Positions 1 through 8,148 of a stretch of DNA of 64,000 nt are shown here, piece by piece (within the stretch, counting starts at the first letter, position 1; each line of letters opens with the position of its first letter). This stretch comes from Bordetella genomosp. 9. GTDB taxonomy: Bacteria; Pseudomonadota; Gammaproteobacteria; Burkholderiales; Burkholderiaceae_B. A model generated the notes under the pieces. The model had not been told where the DNA came from and did no database searches. It worked only from the letters and a program-made list of their open reading frames with translations. Where the stretch lies: assembly GCF_002119725.1 (NCBI RefSeq), contig NZ_CP021109.1, positions 310,001 through 374,000 on the forward strand, given 5' to 3'. The translations under genes were made by a program, and so were the position numbers.

Positions 1-1
1 C

Positions 2-360
2 ATCAAGGCGAACGGGCTGCGTGCCGAAATGTTCGGCACGCCAAAGCCGGGCGATTTTTTCATGTCTACAAGCCGGACGGCGACAAGAGTCGGGGCAAGG
101 ACTATGACGTCTTCTATCGCAGTTCCCCGATCTCGACGAAAAACGAGAAGTTCAGGGTTTTCGACTCGGTCTTCTCGCCGGTGATCGGCCCGGATCGAAA
201 TACAAAGCTTGCCAGTGAGATCGTGGACGACTTCATCTCCGGGCCCCATGGCCGGCGTCAATCCGCGAGAAGGCAGCAGGCCGAGACCGGCACGGCCGGC
301 GCTGTAGAAAGCGCACGCACGTCCGCCAGACCCGCCAGGGCGGTAGCGGTGCCGGTTTAA
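2..360 (+). pseudogene. 3' end of an unrecognised gene, frameshifted
   Basis: The 3' part of a gene that begins left of the window. In frame 2 the start reads IKANGLRAEMFGTPKPGDFF; after a run of six T at 55-60 the sensible reading moves to frame 1 (FFHVYKPDGDKSRGKDYDV) and continues to a TAA at 358-360. Both halves look like coding sequence and join smoothly if one T is added, so either the gene is broken or the base run was miscalled. The C-terminus (about 30 residues) is rich in Arg, Ala and Gly and probably disordered. I do not recognise the family and infer no function. Confidence 0.45.
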
Positions 361-377
361 CGCGCCGCGCTGTTCGG

Positions 378-412
378 GCGGAGCGCCACTGCGTTGCGGT
401 CTGGCGCTCCGC
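378..412. terminator. Strong hairpin, possible terminator
   Basis: Perfect 11-bp inverted repeat (GCGGAGCGCCA / TGGCGCTCCGC) with a 13-nt loop, 17 bp after the stop of the preceding gene fragment and about 90 bp from the end of the convergent ATPase gene. No T-tract follows on either strand, so intrinsic termination is only a possibility. Confidence 0.35.
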
Positions 413-499
413 GGCTAGGCCGCCATCGCGCCACAGCGCCACAACCCGGCGCAGCGGTGTGCGGGGCCTAGCTGCAAGGCACAGCGACAGGGTGGAAGG

Positions 500-1036
500 T
501 CAGCGACCTGCCAGGGTGTCGAGGACAAAGTCGGCGCGCTGCGCTACGCCCACCTTGGGTAACAACGATACCGCATAGCCCAGCGCCGGATAGGCGCGCT
601 GAAGCCGCTCGAACTCGATCAATGCAGAGTCCATGTCGTGACGGCGCTCCGCGTCCTGCGCATAGATGTCGCGCCAGGGCGGAGCCAGGAAAACACGCGG
701 GTGGTAGCGATGTTTGTGGCCGAGAATGTCCAGCACAGGTTCGCCGGTCAGCGCCTGGAGCGCTGCCGCCGCGTCAATCAGCCCACGGTCGAAGAACACC
801 CATTGCGAGCCGTCGCGCGGCGCATGGGCATAGTCATCCAGCGCCATGTCGATCGCCCGACGCAGAAAGGCCGCCATGTCGACCCACGGCAGGGCTTGGC
901 CGCCCGTGCGGGTTTGTTCCTGCACGATGCGGCGTCCGGGTTCTTCGACAACGGCATGGCCGCGTTGCGAGAGTTCGGCCAGCAGGGTCGATTTACCGCC
1001 ACCGGAACAGCCGGAAATGATGACGAACCGGTTCAT
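500..1036 (-). CDS. Small AAA-type ATPase / P-loop kinase-like protein
   Basis: 178-residue single-domain P-loop protein. A Walker A motif GCSGGGKS lies at residues 9-16, close to the N-terminus, and the aspartate of VFFDRGLID fits a Walker B or kinase-type catalytic acid. The architecture resembles the AAA_28 family of small predicted ATPases with nucleoside-kinase-like folds; their substrates are generally unknown. The ATG at 1036 is preferred over the upstream TTG because it puts the beta-strand and P-loop at the N-terminus, as in the family; no convincing Shine-Dalgarno was seen at either. It ends 92 bp from the convergent hairpin and lies downstream of, and in the same direction as, the AidA/PixA-type cluster, 136 bp away. 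Function beyond NTP binding is not supported. Confidence 0.75.
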   Translation of the reverse strand: MNRFVIISGCSGGGKSTLLAELSQRGHAVVEEPGRRIVQEQTRTGGQALPWVDMAAFLRRAIDMALDDYAHAPRDGSQWVFFDRGLIDAAAALQALTGEPVLDILGHKHRYHPRVFLAPPWRDIYAQDAERRHDMDSALIEFERLQRAYPALGYAVSLLPKVGVAQRADFVLDTLAGR

Positions 1037-1172
1037 GGTGGTGGTGCGGGTTCCAAGTAGAGCTTGCCGCCATAACGTACTCAAAGCGTGCCAGCGGCAA
1101 GCCGTCGACGTACTTGGCCGTCAGCGACATGGCCAGCAAATCATTGCTGGCGTTGCTCTTGGCCGCTTCACC

Positions 1173-2129
1173 TCAATGCTTGCCTTGGCCGCCGCATCCG
1201 CAGTCCTTGTGCTTGTGTTTATGGTTGGACGTGGAGCAGCCGTCCGGGTACGGCTGGGTTGGCCAGGCGGACGGGGGATAGCAGGCGTCGACCACCTTGT
1301 GCATCAACACCGTCAAGCTGCAGATCGACTTCATGACATTCGGCAGTTCGTCGCACAGCGAGTTGGGCTGACCTCCCCACACCGGGCCGGGGCCGCCGTG
1401 GTCATGGATGACGTGCTGGAGAAGCGATGTATCCACCCGGGTCGCGGCGGTGATCGGATACTGGTTATCATCGTACTCGGGCCATAGTTCCTTCAGCGAG
1501 AAGGACCCTGGGATGGCGGGAGAGGGATTGTTCGTGTTATCGAGCGTGAATTTATAGGAACCGTCCGTATCCTTAAAGATGATGGAACGGAGGGGCGAGG
1601 TCGGATCGCCGGCGTCGGAACCTGTCGTTCGGCACATCAGCGTCGACGCAACGACTTGCTGATCGGGTAGCAGATGAGTCCATCCATTGGTTTCCAGCGT
1701 TCCGGGTCCGTTGGTCAGCGGTACCTTGCCCGCGGTGGGATCACCAATCGGCCCGAAGATGAATTCATGGTCCTTGTAGAACGCGATATTTTGTTCACGG
1801 ACCCCCGTGCTGGCGGCAGTAAGGTCCTTGTAGAATTTTTCCTGACCGGCGGCTACGGTGTAAAAGTCGCTTATGGCTCCATAATTCCATTTGCCGGTCT
1901 GGTAATTGTGGATGGCGCACTTGTCGCCCTTGAAGAAGGCGACCTGGGTGAATTCCGGGCAGAAATACGCCGCATCCAGGTCGCTTCCCATGTTATACGA
2001 GGACAGCTGGGGCCAGATCTGGACAATCGGCACCACCTCCTGGACTTTGCGGCCGCAATCGTCTAGCAGGATGCACTTGTCCTTACTGAAGAGGCAAAGC
2101 AATGTGTTGGCAATGGATGGGGTCGCCAT
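1173..2129 (-). CDS. Hypothetical protein with Cys/His-rich C-terminal tail
   Basis: 318 residues, family not recognised. The body has mixed hydrophobic and polar segments with scattered cysteines (LDDCG, YFCPEF, LMCRTTG, SLCDELP, KSICSL) and no transmembrane run. The last about 20 residues read HKHKHKDCGCGG, a metal-binding-looking tail. Start choice: GGAG abuts the first ATG (2135) with no spacing, whereas it stands six bases before a second in-frame ATG at 2129, which is therefore favoured (MATPSIANTL). It is the last gene of a run of five same-strand genes whose four upstream members are AidA/PixA-type paralogues, 108 bp after the nearest one, so co-expression and a linked role are inferred. 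Base composition is lower in GC than the neighbouring core genes, suggesting acquisition. Confidence 0.7.
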   Translation of the reverse strand: MATPSIANTLLCLFSKDKCILLDDCGRKVQEVVPIVQIWPQLSSYNMGSDLDAAYFCPEFTQVAFFKGDKCAIHNYQTGKWNYGAISDFYTVAAGQEKFYKDLTAASTGVREQNIAFYKDHEFIFGPIGDPTAGKVPLTNGPGTLETNGWTHLLPDQQVVASTLMCRTTGSDAGDPTSPLRSIIFKDTDGSYKFTLDNTNNPSPAIPGSFSLKELWPEYDDNQYPITAATRVDTSLLQHVIHDHGGPGPVWGGQPNSLCDELPNVMKSICSLTVLMHKVVDACYPPSAWPTQPYPDGCSTSNHKHKHKDCGCGGQGKH

Positions 2130-2237
2130 TTTCATCTCCGGTGAGGTGATTCGCCCTAAGAGCCGTCGCTAAAACGGACATTAATGAAGCGATTCGAACG
2201 AAAGCTGTGAATCGGCGGTGCATATCGCCGGATTCGG

Positions 2238-2801
2238 TCAACTCAGTGCATAGCGGGATTTTCCGGGTACTTCGATATATGGATCGATTGTGAATATTCC
2301 GACACGGTGGCCAGTGCTATCGAAGATGGAAAAAATCACGTCATAGCCAGCCGAGCCTTGCGCGACGACAGTGGTTTCCCAGTAATAATCCTGGACTTGC
2401 TTCGCCACTACGCTGCCGTCGGCATTTTGGACGGGCCCGGGGACTGCTTCGATCTTCGGTTTCATGGTCGATATTACTGTCGCGCCGAAGGCGTAGCGGA
2501 ACGACTGAATAAAACACTGGTATTCGAATCCCGCGGTCAGACTGGTCATTCTCCAGCGTATTGTGTCCTGGATTTCGGCCTTTATATCCAGGGCATAACC
2601 CCCTTCATTGTTGTCGTTGTTGCCGTAGTTGTCGGGATGACCACTGTAGGTGCCAAAATTCACGTCATTCCAGTAGGTCATGGCGAACACATAGCCTCTG
2701 CCATAGTTTTTGAGCGTTATGGGGCTGGAGTTCGATGAAATGGTATGGTCACGAATGATGGCGACAGGGTCCACCACGATAGTGATGTCAATGATGCTCA
2801 T
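2238..2801 (-). CDS. AidA/PixA family inclusion-body protein, subtype A
   Basis: 187-residue member of the AidA/PixA family (PixA is a crystalline inclusion-body protein of Xenorhabdus; AidA is a quorum-regulated protein of Burkholderia/Ralstonia). Known hallmarks present: N-terminal IIDITIVVDP followed by an IRDH motif, a GRGYVFAMTYW block, the acidic NNEGGYALDIKA segment leading to TIRWRM, and a C-terminal YYWETTV block before the last beta-strands. Subtype A here means EGGYAL plus RWRM plus a YQC pair, shared with the gene at 3527. The ATG at 2801 has GAGGT seven bases upstream; the longer reading to 2861 lacks this. Last AidA-type gene of a four-paralogue operon. Biochemical activity is unknown in the family. 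Confidence 0.85.
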   Translation of the reverse strand: MSIIDITIVVDPVAIIRDHTISSNSSPITLKNYGRGYVFAMTYWNDVNFGTYSGHPDNYGNNDNNEGGYALDIKAEIQDTIRWRMTSLTAGFEYQCFIQSFRYAFGATVISTMKPKIEAVPGPVQNADGSVVAKQVQDYYWETTVVAQGSAGYDVIFSIFDSTGHRVGIFTIDPYIEVPGKSRYALS

Positions 2802-2885
2802 TATTACCTCTTCAATGAGGAGCGTGCGTGCCCGTTTGACACAGGCCGTCGGCCGGCACAATCGGATTCGGATTGCTCGCAGATG

Positions 2886-3464
2886 TCACGCCGTTATCGT
2901 CAGCCAAGGGCTGAATGAGAAGTTGCCTTGTAGAGCTGCCTTATCGTCGTAGATCCGGAATTTCATGCTGAGAGCGGCCATTCCGGTTTGAATCATCGTC
3001 GCCTCGCAGCAGACATCGGTAAGCTGGATCGGCATCACCTGATCCAATGTCTGCACGGCCGGATCCAGTGCGGTAGAAGTGGATGGCCGCCGCTGCAATA
3101 CAGGCGTGGTCAGGCATTGTTGGCCGCTGACGACGTCCACCTGCTCGATAAATCCCTGATGGCCACGCCATAGCGGCAGATTTTGCAGGCGATACCGGAT
3201 GACATCACCTACCTTTAGGGTTATCTGCAATTCATCACCGCCTTCCTGCTGATCGACGATTCCCGCTTGTGCCACGTTGTTCCATGGCGCCACCAGGAAT
3301 ACATAGGATCGCCCCCCATTGTTCAGTGGAATCCACGTGTCGCTGGAATTCGAACCAGCCCCTTTCGCGCCGCCTGGCGAGGCCGGCTGGCTCGAGGGTT
3401 TCAAATGGTCCTGAATGATTCGTGCTGCGTCATGCAGAATAAAAACGTCGATGATGCTCGACAT
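2886..3464 (-). CDS. AidA/PixA family inclusion-body protein, subtype B
   Basis: 192-residue paralogue in the same operon. It keeps the family blocks: N-terminal SIIDVFILHDAARIIQDH, GRSYVFLVAPWNNV, QQEGGDELQITLKVGDVIRYR, and a C-terminal NFSFSPWLTI. Subtype B is defined here by the VAPWxNV and EGG(D/N)EL signatures, shared with the gene at 4207. It differs from subtype A by an insert of about 20 Gly/Ser/Pro-rich residues after residue 20 and by CCEATMI replacing the WETTV block. AAGGAG precedes the ATG at 3464 by six bases. The gap to the next gene is 84 bp. Likely cytoplasmic; no signal peptide or membrane segment. Role inferred only from family membership. Confidence 0.83.
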   Translation of the reverse strand: MSSIIDVFILHDAARIIQDHLKPSSQPASPGGAKGAGSNSSDTWIPLNNGGRSYVFLVAPWNNVAQAGIVDQQEGGDELQITLKVGDVIRYRLQNLPLWRGHQGFIEQVDVVSGQQCLTTPVLQRRPSTSTALDPAVQTLDQVMPIQLTDVCCEATMIQTGMAALSMKFRIYDDKAALQGNFSFSPWLTITA

Positions 3465-3526
3465 ATCGGCTCCTTGCGCGACAAATATCGATCTTCTGGT
3501 TAGCTTCCGGCAATCGGGCCATCAAA

Positions 3527-4072
3527 CTACGAGATGTAGGGATCCCAAGAAAATTGCCCTCTTTGAACACCTGCGCTATCCGTGATTGTGAAAAGCACGT
3601 TGTACGCCTGTCGTAGATTGTCCGTGACCGTCGACTCCCACCAATAATCGGTGGTTTGGACTTTTGCCAGGCCAGTGGCCGGAGCGGGCGCCGGGGCGAC
3701 GACAGCGGAGACCGGCGCGGCGCTTTTAGGCTGGGGTTGGGTAATATGAAGCCAGCCCCCGACCGGATCCAGGCCGCAGAGGTAGCACTGATACTGGAAA
3801 GGAGAGGTCAGAGAAATCATGCGCCAGCGCACTATGTCACCGGCGGCGGCCTTGACATTCAGCGCATAACCGCCTTCTTCCTGATCTTGTTCCGCCACCT
3901 TGGCGAAAATATTGGCATCCTGGTATTGATCCGTATTGGCCCATTCGGTCATCAGGAACCCATAGCCTTGTCCACTGCTCTTGAGCGGCACCACCGCGGA
4001 TGGGTTGGGAACATGATCCTGCAGGACGCGTTCAGCGTCGACGACCGCCAATATATTGATAATGTTCGGCAT
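3527..4072 (-). CDS. AidA/PixA family inclusion-body protein, subtype A
   Basis: 181-residue paralogue, closest in signature to the gene at 2238: NIINILAVVDAERVLQDH, GQGYGFLMTEW, the EEGGYALNVKA segment followed by IVRWRM, then FQYQCYLCG and YWWESTV. A Pro/Ala-rich stretch (VSAVVAPAPAPATG) sits in the middle, probably a flexible loop. The ATG at 4072 is chosen because an AGAGAGAAG purine run precedes it; an upstream ATG at 4111 would add 13 basic residues not found in the paralogues. The operon position between two subtype B genes makes a B-A unit that appears to have been duplicated. Confidence 0.84.
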   Translation of the reverse strand: MPNIINILAVVDAERVLQDHVPNPSAVVPLKSSGQGYGFLMTEWANTDQYQDANIFAKVAEQDQEEGGYALNVKAAAGDIVRWRMISLTSPFQYQCYLCGLDPVGGWLHITQPQPKSAAPVSAVVAPAPAPATGLAKVQTTDYWWESTVTDNLRQAYNVLFTITDSAGVQRGQFSWDPYIS

Positions 4073-4206
4073 TATTTGCTTCTCTCTGCGAAGGTGAAGC
4101 CGCGATTGCATCTTAGATCGGACTCAACCGTTTCACGCGGTGGTGACGGTAATGTTCGGTAAGGTTTGATGTCTCGATGGATGCGGTCGCGCGGCCTGAT
4201 CCAATA

Positions 4207-4764
4207 TCAGGCGTTGATAACAATCTGTGATTGAAAGCTGAAGCCGCCCTGCTTTTGTAATGCGCCGTTATAGACCGTGAAATCCAGGTTGTACTTTATC
4301 GTCGCCGGCATAAGCGTGACCGCTTCCCAGCAATAATCCTGGCCTGACGTCGGCATGTATTTGGTAAAGAGGCCGGCCGTTGGATCGATCGCGGTGGTGG
4401 CGATCGACCGCAATGCCGGAGTGAACCCGGTAATGTGCGTCTCGGTTTGCGGATCCAGGGAGACGTTACTTATGAGGCATTGATTGTCCCCGGGACCTGC
4501 CAGGCACCGGGCCCGCATTCGGACGACATCGCCGACTTTGACAAGGAGCTGTAATTCGTTGCCCCCCTCTTCTTCTTCAAAGGTCTGGGCTGCGCCCTGT
4601 TGCTGGGCCGCGGGCTGCCCGACATTAAGCCAGGGGGCCACCATGAACACATAGCCCAGACCTCCATTTTTCAACGCGGTGAAATCATCGTTTTGGCTGG
4701 TGCCGTGATCGGCGAGAATTTTGGCCGCGTCTACAACGATCAACGTATCGACTACCCTCGACAT
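4207..4764 (-). CDS. AidA/PixA family inclusion-body protein, subtype B (first in operon)
   Basis: 185-residue first gene of the operon. Family blocks: N-terminal RVVDTLIVVDAAKILADH, LGYVFMVAPWLNV, an extended acidic FEEEEGGNELQLLVKVGDVVR, DYCWEAVTL, and a C-terminal GGFSFQSQIVI. The strong AAGGAGAAT immediately upstream selects the ATG at 4764 over a further upstream ATG. The operon promoter should lie in the AT-richer 200 bp to its right (4765-4990); no clear -35/-10 pair could be picked with confidence. Four family members side by side suggest dosage or hetero-assembly in inclusion bodies; this is inference. Confidence 0.84.
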   Translation of the reverse strand: MSRVVDTLIVVDAAKILADHGTSQNDDFTALKNGGLGYVFMVAPWLNVGQPAAQQQGAAQTFEEEEGGNELQLLVKVGDVVRMRARCLAGPGDNQCLISNVSLDPQTETHITGFTPALRSIATTAIDPTAGLFTKYMPTSGQDYCWEAVTLMPATIKYNLDFTVYNGALQKQGGFSFQSQIVINA

Positions 4765-4842
4765 CCGATTCTCCTTGCCATGGAAGCGTTCTGGGCGAAT
4801 TCCCGATAACACTATCCGTACACGGTGCCGGCTTTGTACCGC

Positions 4843-4992
4843 TCACCGGTTGAGGAGGGCATCGTAGATGAAAGTCACTCGCGCAATTAGAGGGACGAGG
4901 TAATGTCTTGTTACCAGGAGTATTGCGCCGGATATCCCTATAAGGCGCATTTTGGTTATATCGGCGCGAATCCGATCTTTATATTCGTCCAT
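4843..4992 (-). CDS. Possible 49-residue membrane peptide
   Basis: Short open frame beginning MDEYKDRIRADITKM and containing a hydrophobic run IGISGAILLVT and a second LVPLIARV, which could be one membrane segment or two weak ones. It lies between the AidA/PixA-type operon and the integrase remnant, in the same direction. No Shine-Dalgarno is visible and there is no recognised family, so it may be chance or a remnant. Confidence 0.2.
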   Translation of the reverse strand: MDEYKDRIRADITKMRLIGISGAILLVTRHYLVPLIARVTFIYDALLNR

Positions 4993-4994
4993 GC

Positions 4995-5357
4995 CTAATG
5001 CAGGGTGAAATGAGATGGGGTTTGCCGGGTTGGGTTTTGGCGTCGGAGCGAAGGCCGAAGCCGCGGGCGATAGGAAGCGCGCCAAGCTCGACCTGCATTT
5101 CTAAATGGCCACGGCGGATGTTCGACACGCGATTGAAGGGGGAGACCGATTCCCCACTCTTTGGCAGCGACGGTGAACAGGTGGCTTAGCAGGGCCAGTT
5201 CCAATCGCACCGCGTTGTTGCTGCGTGGCTTTAGCTTGCCAATCTTGTCAACATCGCCACCCAGCCGCGAGTGTCGGAACTGTGCGACGGGTTCCGCGTT
5301 CAGCGCTCGGGAAAAAACCCCGGTGCGGGGCTTGGGCTGCTGAATCTTCCGAGTCAT
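4995..5357 (-). pseudogene. Degraded tyrosine recombinase (integrase) fragment
   Basis: Begins [11 protein letters not shown] 22 bp beyond the 3' end of tRNA-Leu and runs away from it, the usual place for a phage or island integrase. The core-binding domain is recognisable ([20 protein letters not shown]), matching the SAM-like N-terminal domain of tyrosine recombinases. After GIGLP the frame fails: the expected continuation (NRVSNIRRG, like NPVxNIRKP) is in another frame. The whole catalytic domain (R..HxxR..Y) is absent. It marks the right boundary of an old island whose cargo probably included the AidA/PixA-type cluster. Confidence 0.55.
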
Positions 5358-5378
5358 TGATGCAGGGAAGATCAGAGA

Positions 5379-5463
5379 TGGTGCCCGGGGCCGGAATCGA
5401 ACCGGCACGCCTTGCGGCGGGGGATTTTGAGTCCCCTGCGTCTACCAATTTCACCACCCGGGC
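5379..5463 (-). tRNA. tRNA-Leu (anticodon CAA)
   Basis: 85-nt cloverleaf on the minus strand. The 7-bp acceptor stem GCCCGGG/CCCGGGC closes at 5457-5463 and 5383-5389, with the 3' CCA encoded at 5379-5381. The anticodon arm is GGGGA-CTCAAAA-TCCCC, giving anticodon CAA (reads UUG). A long variable arm (class II) and the TPsiC segment GGTTCGATTCC are present. Its 3' end abuts a degraded integrase, so it is a likely past attachment site. Confidence 0.95.
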
Positions 5464-5719
5464 AGGTCGTGCGCGAGCCAGTGGATTGCGCCTCCCGATA
5501 GCGTCGGGCGGCCCGCCTGGCTGCGTGGCGGAAGGACGGCATTATAGCCCACTTGAAAAACCTGTCTCCGGCCCCATACTCTTGCCCGCCAGCCGCTGGC
5601 GCGCCGCTGGAAGGTCCGCGGGGCCGGTCCGCTTGAGCGGACGGCTGATCGGCGCGGTCCTGGACGGTGGCGCCGTTCCGGCGGCTTCCTCCAACGCAGA
5701 CAACCAAGATTTCGACACC

Positions 5720-7627
5720 ATGAGCGAAACCGCATCCCAATCCGCACCGGAGACCCTGGGCTTCCAGGCAGAGGTGAAGCAGCTGCTGCACCTCATGATC
5801 CACTCCCTGTACAGCAACAAGGAAATTTTCCTGCGCGAGCTGGTTTCCAACGCGTCCGATGCCTGCGACAAGCTGCGCTTCGAGGCCATCGACCGGCCGG
5901 AGCTGATGGAAGGCGATCCCGAGTTGGCCATCCGCGTGGATTACGACAAGGCGGCTCGCACTATCACTATTTCCGACAACGGCATCGGGCTGTCTCGCGA
6001 CGAGGCCGTGGCCAACCTGGGGACGATTGCACGCTCCGGGACGCGCGAATTTTTTGCGAAGCTGACCGGCGACAAGCAAAAGGATGCGCAGCTGATCGGC
6101 CAGTTCGGGGTGGGTTTCTATTCCTCCTTTATCGTGGCCGACAAGGTCACGGTGACCAGCCGCCGCGCGGGCGTGCCGGCGGATCAGGCGGTACGCTGGG
6201 AGTCGGACGGGCAGGGCGAGTTCACGGTGACGCAGGCCGAAAAGGCGAGCCGCGGCACGGACGTGACGCTGCATCTGCGCGCGGACGAAGACGTTTTCCT
6301 GAACGGCTGGAAGCTGCGCGAAATCCTGCGCCGCTACTCCGACCACATCTCGCTGCCCATCCGCATGGCCAAAGAAGAGTGGGATGCCGAGAAGGGCGAG
6401 CAGGTCAAGAAGGATGAGCTGGATACGGTGAACCAGGCCAGCGCGCTGTGGACGCGGTCCAAGAGCGATGTCACCGACGAGCAGTACAAAGAGTTCTACA
6501 AACACGTCGCCCACGATTACGACGAGCCGCTGGCGTGGACGCACAATCGCGTGGAAGGGCGCAGCGAGTACACGCAGCTGCTGTATATCCCGAAGCACGC
6601 GCCCATGGATCTGTGGGACCGTGATGCGCGCCGCGGCGTGAAGCTGTACGTGAAGCGCGTTTTCATCATGGACGACGCCGAGCAGCTGCTGCCGACGTAT
6701 CTGCGCTTCGTACGCGGCGTTATCGATTCGGCGGATCTGCCGCTGAACGTGTCGCGCGAGATCCTGCAGGAAAGCCGCGATGTGCGGGCGATCCGCGAAG
6801 GTTCGGCCAAGCGCGTGCTGTCCCTGCTGGAGGACCTGGCCGAGAACCGCAAGGACGACTACGCGCTGTTCTGGAACGAGTTCGGCAAGGTGCTGAAGGA
6901 AGGCACCGGCGAAGACATCGGCAACCAGGAACGCATCGCCAAGCTGCTGCGCTTTGCGTCCACGCATAACGAGGATGGCGCGCAGACCGTGTCCTTCGCC
7001 GACTATGTGTCGCGCATGAAGGAAGGGCAGGACAAGATCTACTACGTGACTGCCGAAACTTACGCGGCGGCAAAGAACAGCCCGCACCTGGAGATTTTCC
7101 GGAAGAAGGGCATCGAGGTGCTGCTGCTGTCCGACCGGGTGGACGAGTGGATGCTGTCGTATCTGCGGGAGTTCGACGGCAAGTCGCTGGTTTCCGTGGC
7201 GAAGGGCGGCCTGGATCTGGATGGGCTGGCGGACGAGGAAGAGAAGAAGCGCCAGAACGAAGTCCAGGAGTCGCTGAAGCCGCTGGTCGAGCGTCTGAAG
7301 ACTGCCCTTGGCGACAAGGTGGCGGATGTGCGCGTGACGCTGCGGCTGGTGGATTCGCCCGCCTGCATCGTGGTGGGCCAGAACGAGCTGAGCCCGAGCC
7401 TGCTGCGCATGCTGAAGGCGGCGGGGCAGGAAACGCCAGACGTGAAGCCCACGCTGGAGATCAATCCCGAGCATGCGTTGGTGGCCCGTGTTCGGGACGC
7501 GAGCGACGCCGAATTCGCCGACTGGGCCGAATTGCTGTTGGAGCAGGCCATGCTGGCCGAAGGCGCCCAACTGGCCGACCCTGCGGCGTTTGTGAAGCGG
7601 ATGAACGCCTTGCTGCTGAAGGGTTGA
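5720..7627 (+). CDS. htpG: Molecular chaperone HtpG (Hsp90)
   Basis: 635-residue bacterial Hsp90, the expected full length. It is an ATP-driven cytoplasmic homodimeric chaperone. The N-terminal GHKL ATPase domain shows [15 protein letters not shown] (catalytic Glu about residue 40, Mg-binding Asn 44), [10 protein letters not shown], the lid segment [11 protein letters not shown] and [11 protein letters not shown]. The middle domain holds the conserved LNVSREILQ with the phosphate-contacting Arg. The C-terminal dimerisation domain ends MNALLLKG without the eukaryotic MEEVD. The ATG at 5720 matches the family start; the same frame is open further upstream but that part overlaps the tRNA and is not coding. 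Stand-alone gene followed by a region of palindromes (7699-7869). A heat-shock promoter is expected in 5464-5719 but no clear sigma-32 boxes were assigned. Confidence 0.98.
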   Translation: MSETASQSAPETLGFQAEVKQLLHLMIHSLYSNKEIFLRELVSNASDACDKLRFEAIDRPELMEGDPELAIRVDYDKAARTITISDNGIGLSRDEAVANLGTIARSGTREFFAKLTGDKQKDAQLIGQFGVGFYSSFIVADKVTVTSRRAGVPADQAVRWESDGQGEFTVTQAEKASRGTDVTLHLRADEDVFLNGWKLREILRRYSDHISLPIRMAKEEWDAEKGEQVKKDELDTVNQASALWTRSKSDVTDEQYKEFYKHVAHDYDEPLAWTHNRVEGRSEYTQLLYIPKHAPMDLWDRDARRGVKLYVKRVFIMDDAEQLLPTYLRFVRGVIDSADLPLNVSREILQESRDVRAIREGSAKRVLSLLEDLAENRKDDYALFWNEFGKVLKEGTGEDIGNQERIAKLLRFASTHNEDGAQTVSFADYVSRMKEGQDKIYYVTAETYAAAKNSPHLEIFRKKGIEVLLLSDRVDEWMLSYLREFDGKSLVSVAKGGLDLDGLADEEEKKRQNEVQESLKPLVERLKTALGDKVADVRVTLRLVDSPACIVVGQNELSPSLLRMLKAAGQETPDVKPTLEINPEHALVARVRDASDAEFADWAELLLEQAMLAEGAQLADPAAFVKRMNALLLKG

Positions 7628-7698
7628 GAACGTCGGCGTAGGCACCGACGCGGCACGGAGCGGTGGACTGCTTCGCGCCGCCCCGAACGGCGTGCGAA

Positions 7699-7869
7699 GG
7701 CCGGAATTACCGATCGGTAATTCCGGCCTCCTTGTTTCGCCACACATCTCCATAAATTACCGAGCGGTAAGTTTCAACGCGTTCGTGCGGAAACTTGGGC
7801 GCAACTTACCGATCGGTAATTTTGGCTTCCGAAAAACGCTACGCCGGCAGTAGAATTACCGCTCGGTAA
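7699..7869 (+). promoter_or_regulatory. Array of four TTACCGNNCGGTAA operators upstream of hipB
   Basis: Four palindromes with the core TTACCGNNCGGTAA occur at 7707-7720 (AT centre), 7757-7770 (AG), 7806-7819 (AT) and 7856-7869 (CT), with start-to-start distances of 50, 49 and 50 bp. The first lies within a perfect 30-bp palindrome (7699-7728). The last ends 18 bp before the hipB start. HipB-type antitoxins bind several operators upstream of their own gene, so these are very probably its binding sites. The near-constant spacing suggests cooperative binding or looping. Confidence 0.8.
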
Positions 7870-7887
7870 TTTTCCCGCGGGAACCTT

Positions 7888-8148
7888 ATGCCTCCGCAAA
7901 CGCCTCCTGGCGATCTCGACAATGGCGCTCCCATCCGCACATCCGTTGAACTCGGGGAAGTGGTGCGTGCCGTCAGGCGCGAGCAGGCCTTGATGCAGGC
8001 CGATCTTGCGGGATTGGGAAACACCGGCAACCGTTTCATCGTGGACCTGGAGAAGGGCAAGCCGACTCTCCAATTGCAGAAGGTGCTCGACATGTTGAGT
8101 CTTCTGGGATTGGAGGTGGTCATCCGCCGCAAGCGCGGAGGTTTTTGA
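7888..8148 (+). CDS. hipB: HipB-type antitoxin / helix-turn-helix repressor
   Basis: 86-residue XRE-type DNA-binding protein of the HipB/Y4mF family. The helix-turn-helix covers about residues 22-70 (LGEVVRAVRREQALMQ through NRFIVDLEKGKP and LQKVLDML), followed by a short beta-strand tail VVIRRKRGGF like that used by HipB to dimerise. In the family the antitoxin neutralises the HipA kinase and autorepresses the operon. The ATG at 7888 lies just after the fourth operator, and the stop overlaps the hipA start (TGATG), the usual coupled arrangement. Because the adjacent hipA is gutted, this protein probably survives only as a stand-alone repressor. Confidence 0.85.
   Translation: MPPQTPPGDLDNGAPIRTSVELGEVVRAVRREQALMQADLAGLGNTGNRFIVDLEKGKPTLQLQKVLDMLSLLGLEVVIRRKRGGF

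Noticed and set aside
5372..7753. Very long open frame (about 790 codons) antisense to htpG
   Set aside because: It mirrors the htpG codons, crosses the tRNA-Leu gene, and its composition (His/Gln/Arg rich) is that of a shadow frame in GC-rich DNA.
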